DNA of 9,715 nucleotides from Treponema sp. UBA2869 (GTDB taxonomy: Bacteria; Spirochaetota; Spirochaetia; Treponematales; Treponemataceae), in assembly GCA_002350445.1 (NCBI GenBank), contig DEEV01000102.1:7632-17346 (forward strand). Direction: 5' to 3'. Both the position numbers and the translations under genes were made by a program. Of this stretch, positions 6,293 through 9,715 are shown one piece after another (the first letter of the stretch is position 1; each line of letters opens with the position of its first letter). The notes under the pieces were generated by a model. The model ran no database searches, was not told the DNA's origin, and saw only the letters and a list, made by a program, of their open reading frames with translations.

Positions 6293-7946
6293 ACTGTGCT
6301 CCTCGTAAAAGTGTTCTGAATATTGATTTATCTAGTAATGCTAACAAAGTTGCAAGCTTTGGTCCCCGGTCTGAACCAAGAAGCAGTCTGTACATTCCCA
6401 CAAATACTTCTTTTTGAAGTGCGGACAAGGCCTGTTCGTCTGGCAATGAATCGTCACAATTTTCTGCCAAAACCTGTTTTGGTGCATTATGAAGAAGTTC
6501 ATTTATTTCGGACTCTTTTTTTAAGTTGAATATATCGCGGGTTATAATGCAGATTGTCTTACGGCAATTTTCAGATAAAGAATCCCACGCAATCTGATTA
6601 AATTCGGTTAAAAGCTGAGCTTCATTTTTTACATTGTTGTATTTATACAACCAGTTGTGCGCCGCTTCCAGACGAGGTGCAATGCGATGTTTAAGGTCTT
6701 CAACACTGCCGTCAAAATCTGTAATTTTATATAAAAGCTGAGAAGCAAGCTTCTTATCGCCATTTGCAATTGTAAGAGCAGTTGTAATGATTTTAAATGG
6801 AATTACAGTCTGTGAAATTGCTACCGAATTTGCAGCAATCTTCCAAATTCGCATTTCTGTATCAGATGCTTCACCAGAGTGAATTTTATTACAGAACATA
6901 TCCCATTCATGATATATGCGGAAAATTCCGGCTTCAATATCAATTGTAATTGGCTTGTTAGGCGGCGTTTTTACCAGTAACCAGCGGATAACAGGCGGTT
7001 CAAGCACATCGCAAAAACGGGAAGCAAGGGCGCTTTTTCCCAACGCCCGCGAAACCTTTGAAACTCCAGGAATTCCTATAAAACGATACAAAAGAGAAAA
7101 CGGAGTTTTTCCGCCAAAAATTTCTGAAGCAATTTTTGTAGCAACGGAATAGCTTCCTGTATCTGTAAGCTGATTTTCGCCGGAGCTTTCAAAATTTACA
7201 CAGTCATCAGACCAGCGCAAAGCCCAGTTTGCCTTCCAGATAAGCTTTCCCTTAAAACCTGAAAAAATATTATAGGAACCTTCGTGCCCGCATTTCTGGC
7301 AGACATACTTAATTGTTGTAGTTTCCTTATCAAACGAAACAGTTTTTGCACTGTCGCGTCCGCATTCTGCACAGTAAACTTCCAGCGGATAAAAAGCTTC
7401 GCGCTGCTCCAAAACTTCTTTGCTATACGGCTTTTTTGCAGCATTTATGATATCAAAAATTTCAAAACGCTTTTCAATTGCATGAACAATGTATTTTTTA
7501 TAATACCCCGAAGTATATTTAACCGACTGATAATCATAATCTGGAATAAAACCGCAGCGATGCAAACACAACTCAAAGGAATGCATGTAATGCTCACCAT
7601 AAGAATTGTAATTTCCGGAAAAATCGGGAACTTCCCTAAGAGTTTTTCCAAGATAAGGCTCTACAGCTTCTTTTGTCGTATAAAACGGAATCTTACAAAA
7701 ATGGTCATAGTCGTCCCAGTAGTAAACAAGCCGAACCCTGTACCCGCGTGAACGAAGCTCGTCTGCTATAAACGAGCTGACTGCTATTTCGCGGAGAATT
7801 CCAAAATGAATAGGACACGAAGGAGTCATTCCTGCGGCACAGGTAATAAGCCCGTCCGTATCCATTTTCTGTTCTTTCATGTATTCAAGCAGGTTTTCTA
7901 CCGCTTCATCAATCCAGAACGTTTTATTTTTTAACTCATAAATCAT
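6285..7946 (-). CDS. class I lysyl-tRNA synthetase family protein with altered signature motifs
   Basis: The 553-residue protein follows the class I (archaeal/spirochaetal) LysRS over its whole length. It has an N-terminal Rossmann domain, a zinc finger with C192, C195, C216 and C219, the segment LEPPVIRWLLVKTPPNKPI at about 315-333, and a helical tRNA-binding C-terminal part with GPKLATLLALLD. A normal enzyme would attach lysine to tRNA(Lys). Here the signatures are altered: the HIGH region reads PIHFGI at 45-50 where relatives have HIGN, and the KMSKS region reads SKVSRALGKS at 296-305 where relatives have a KMSSSxG type. WKANWALRW at 237-245 replaces an RIDWPMRW-like segment, and GENQ at 256-259 replaces GKDH. 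It may be a divergent LysRS or a paralogue with another job. GGGGAGAG lies 4-5 nt before the ATG. The gene follows the binding-protein gene by 17 nt and overlaps the cyclase gene by 8 nt. Confidence 0.85.
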   Translation of the reverse strand: MIYELKNKTFWIDEAVENLLEYMKEQKMDTDGLITCAAGMTPSCPIHFGILREIAVSSFIADELRSRGYRVRLVYYWDDYDHFCKIPFYTTKEAVEPYLGKTLREVPDFSGNYNSYGEHYMHSFELCLHRCGFIPDYDYQSVKYTSGYYKKYIVHAIEKRFEIFDIINAAKKPYSKEVLEQREAFYPLEVYCAECGRDSAKTVSFDKETTTIKYVCQKCGHEGSYNIFSGFKGKLIWKANWALRWSDDCVNFESSGENQLTDTGSYSVATKIASEIFGGKTPFSLLYRFIGIPGVSKVSRALGKSALASRFCDVLEPPVIRWLLVKTPPNKPITIDIEAGIFRIYHEWDMFCNKIHSGEASDTEMRIWKIAANSVAISQTVIPFKIITTALTIANGDKKLASQLLYKITDFDGSVEDLKHRIAPRLEAAHNWLYKYNNVKNEAQLLTEFNQIAWDSLSENCRKTICIITRDIFNLKKESEINELLHNAPKQVLAENCDDSLPDEQALSALQKEVFVGMYRLLLGSDRGPKLATLLALLDKSIFRTLLRGAQYE

Positions 7947-7963
7947 TTTGCTCTCCCCAATAA

Positions 7964-9715
7964 TTACCAGTAAAGGAAATCAATTGATGCAAGTGTTTCA
8001 AGAGGAATATCAAGACCAATTGTTTCTGCGGTGCCAATATTTAATGCAATCGAAGGCATTCCTGTAAATACCTGTTCAAGCGTACGGGGTCTTTTACCCG
8101 ATAAAATTGCTGCAATTTTGTCGGCATTGTACAAACCTATTTTTTCTGTTTCTAAAGATGAAACACCCATTAATATTCCGTCTTTTACACGAATCTGGCC
8201 TTCAAGAGAAAACGATGGAATCTTATATTTGTTCAGGATTTTTACAATGTCATCAATAATGTCGTATTCGGTAACGGCAGTTGAAGCACCAATATAAACA
8301 GCATCTGCACGGCGGCACACATCTTCAAGTGCATTCAGATAAAGTTTTTTTGTATCAGGTGCAAGCTTTTCTTTTACGTTTGTATTTCGTATAACTTCAA
8401 AGCCTTCTTTAAGCGCTGTAACCTCAACATCGTTTACAGCACTATAAAGTCTTCCATATTCATCATCACCATAAATAATTCCAAGTTTTTTAAAACCAAT
8501 CAGATTATGAAAAAGCTGTATCTGACGCTGATACTGATTTGGGTCTATTCTGCAGGTAACAAAACTGCGGCCAGAATCTGTCTGTGAATAAGAAATGCCT
8601 GTTGCAACAGGATCGTTTACAGCTTCTACAAGAACCGGCACAGGATATGATTCATAGCTGGTAAAGAAATTAGCAGCTACACCTCCAAAAGCAATAAGAA
8701 GGTCAATATCGTTTTTAGTTGCTTTTTTCAGTTTGTCGGCGCGATTCATATTATCGCCCCAGTTAAGATTTATATTGTAAGAAGGCTCAAAGCTTATGTA
8801 ATCGCTGTACTTATCACCAAGAATTTTTAAGAGCGCTTCTATACTTTCCGGAGAATCTGGAATAGTTACGTTTTGATTTATCCAGCCGTTTTGCTGCAAA
8901 CCTAACAAAATGGCGCGAAAATGTTCGGTAAATTCCCAATATGAACCGCTCTGTACAATTCCAATTTTATATTTTGAACCGTTTTCTTTTACATGCGGCT
9001 GATAAACATTCATCTGAGTTTCAGTAATTTTTGCAAAATCAGAAAAGCCGGATGCAGAAGTTGCTTCTCCAACAAAGGAATTCTTAAGCGTGCCGTTTCG
9101 GTCAATGTAAATTTCATCAGAATTAATGAAAATATCCATCGGAACCTTATAGCCGATTTTTTTTGCAGTATAAAGATTAAGTGCGATAAGCGGAGTGTTT
9201 TCAAATTTCTGAGGAAGCATACGAGGCTTTACTCCATTAAAGGCGTGAGTAAGCTTTGTTGCCATATAAATTCCAGAACTGGTCATGCTCGAAGATGAAA
9301 GGCTGTAAAGAATTCCATCCTTTACACGAATAGAACCTTCAAGCGCAAAAGACGGCTTTTTAGCTTCATCAAGAATTTCGACAATTTTATCCATTATGTC
9401 GTATTCTGTAACAGCAGTTCCTGCCCCAATGTACACTGCATCAGCCTTTGAAGCAACATCTTTTATTGCATTTAGATAAAGCTCAACCGTTTTGTCTGTT
9501 ATATCTTCAATAACATTTGTATTGCGGATAATTTCAAAGCCTTCTTCTTTTGCAATTTCTTCAACATCGCTTACTGCACTGTAAATTCTACCGTAATCAT
9601 CATCACCATAAACAATGCCAATTGATTTTAAACCGGTTGCCTTTGCAAAAAGCCGCAGCTGCTGCTTGTAAATATCCGGGTCAATTTTACCGGAAAAGAA
9701 ATCACGTCCAGAATC
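7964..9715 (-). CDS. ABC-type substrate-binding protein with tandem duplicated domains, N-terminus beyond window
   Basis: The frame is open for 583 residues from the right edge to the TAA at 7964, so the N-terminus lies outside the window. The product resembles periplasmic binding proteins of the ABC_sub_bind (PF04392, TrpX-like) family: KIGIVQSGSYWEF starts a domain, LLIAFGGVAA and LGIIYGDDEYGRLYSAV are typical strand-helix units, and ADAVYIGASTAVTEYDI is the late hinge region. The protein holds at least two copies. The first visible one runs from the edge to about 9104 and lacks its front; a linker of about 42 residues follows; the second, about 337 residues, spans roughly 8976-7964. A GTG at 9436 lies inside VYIG of copy one and is not the true start. 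A signal peptide would be outside the window. The gene probably heads the transcript with the LysRS-like and cyclase genes. No permease or ATPase gene is seen. Ligand unknown; amino acids are plausible for TrpX-like proteins. Confidence 0.85.
   Translation of the reverse strand, partial: DSGRDFFSGKIDPDIYKQQLRLFAKATGLKSIGIVYGDDDYGRIYSAVSDVEEIAKEEGFEIIRNTNVIEDITDKTVELYLNAIKDVASKADAVYIGAGTAVTEYDIMDKIVEILDEAKKPSFALEGSIRVKDGILYSLSSSSMTSSGIYMATKLTHAFNGVKPRMLPQKFENTPLIALNLYTAKKIGYKVPMDIFINSDEIYIDRNGTLKNSFVGEATSASGFSDFAKITETQMNVYQPHVKENGSKYKIGIVQSGSYWEFTEHFRAILLGLQQNGWINQNVTIPDSPESIEALLKILGDKYSDYISFEPSYNINLNWGDNMNRADKLKKATKNDIDLLIAFGGVAANFFTSYESYPVPVLVEAVNDPVATGISYSQTDSGRSFVTCRIDPNQYQRQIQLFHNLIGFKKLGIIYGDDEYGRLYSAVNDVEVTALKEGFEVIRNTNVKEKLAPDTKKLYLNALEDVCRRADAVYIGASTAVTEYDIIDDIVKILNKYKIPSFSLEGQIRVKDGILMGVSSLETEKIGLYNADKIAAILSGKRPRTLEQVFTGMPSIALNIGTAETIGLDIPLETLASIDFLYW
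7967..8578 (-). repeat. second copy of in-frame coding repeat
   Basis: This 612-bp stretch encodes DSGRSF to DFLYW and aligns without any gap to 9104-9715 at a constant offset of 1137 bp (379 codons). It forms the C-terminal two thirds of the second binding-protein domain. Confidence 0.85.
9104..9715 (-). repeat. first copy of in-frame coding repeat (cut by window edge)
   Basis: This stretch encodes DSGRDF to DEIYI and aligns without gaps to 7967-8578. My hand count over the first roughly 127 residues gives about 78 identities, with the longest shared runs around IYGDD, GFE, IRNTNV and ADAVYIGA. The repeat unit probably continues beyond the window. Confidence 0.85.

Noticed and set aside
7284..7751. 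Open frame of 155 codons on the plus strand.
   Set aside because: It lies fully antisense to the LysRS-like gene, has cysteine- and phenylalanine-rich low-complexity translation, and shows no family motif; it is a shadow frame.
8993..9298. Plus-strand open frame of 101 codons.
   Set aside because: It is antisense to the binding-protein gene, which shows strong family features in its own frame.
7964..9436. Binding-protein gene starting at the GTG at 9436.
   Set aside because: This codon encodes valine within VYIGAGTAVTEYD, which matches VYIGASTAVTEYD in the second copy. The same frame stays open and homologous to 9715, so the gene starts beyond the window.

Overview
The window looks like a chromosomal segment of a spirochaete, most likely a gut or rumen type Treponema. 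The reasons are low-to-moderate GC, a class I (archaeal-type) lysyl-tRNA synthetase fold protein, a lipoprotein with a relaxed spirochaetal lipobox, and a large membrane adenylate cyclase. This is inferred from protein style and has not been checked by any search.

Layout. At the left edge lies the N-terminal part of a MoxR-type AAA+ ATPase on the minus strand (1-542). A 190-bp divergent intergenic region follows. It carries a -10 element placed for a leaderless moxR transcript and, on the other strand, a promoter plus a leader with two hairpins and a competing third pairing. Next is a plus-strand pair: a fold-type I PLP aminotransferase (733-2019) and, 3 nt later, a solute-binding lipoprotein (2023-3321, GTG start). 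A terminator-like hairpin with a seven-T tract sits inside the signal-peptide codons of the lipoprotein. That gene converges, 5 nt apart at the stops, on a minus-strand YbaK-type Cys-tRNA(Pro) deacylase (3327-3812). The deacylase is preceded by ribosomal protein L28 (3923-4150), which has its own promoter and terminator.

The right half is a minus-strand gene cluster read from right to left. It starts with a substrate-binding protein that runs off the window edge and contains an in-frame tandem duplication (7964-9715). After 17 nt comes a class I LysRS-fold protein whose active-site signatures look eroded (6285-7946). Overlapping that by 8 nt is a class IIIb adenylate cyclase with two membrane segments, an extracytoplasmic sensor and a HAMP domain (4274-6292).

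How the genes may work together. MoxR, L28 and YbaK are ordinary housekeeping or chaperone-like functions. The most unusual unit is the right-hand cluster, where a periplasmic ligand-binding protein, a synthetase-like protein and a cAMP-producing receptor are tightly linked. A nutrient (perhaps amino-acid) sensing circuit is one speculative reading. The second point of interest is transcriptional: the aminotransferase-lipoprotein pair appears to have both a structured leader and a terminator-like hairpin in the second gene. No tRNA, rRNA, CRISPR array, insertion sequence or integrase was seen.
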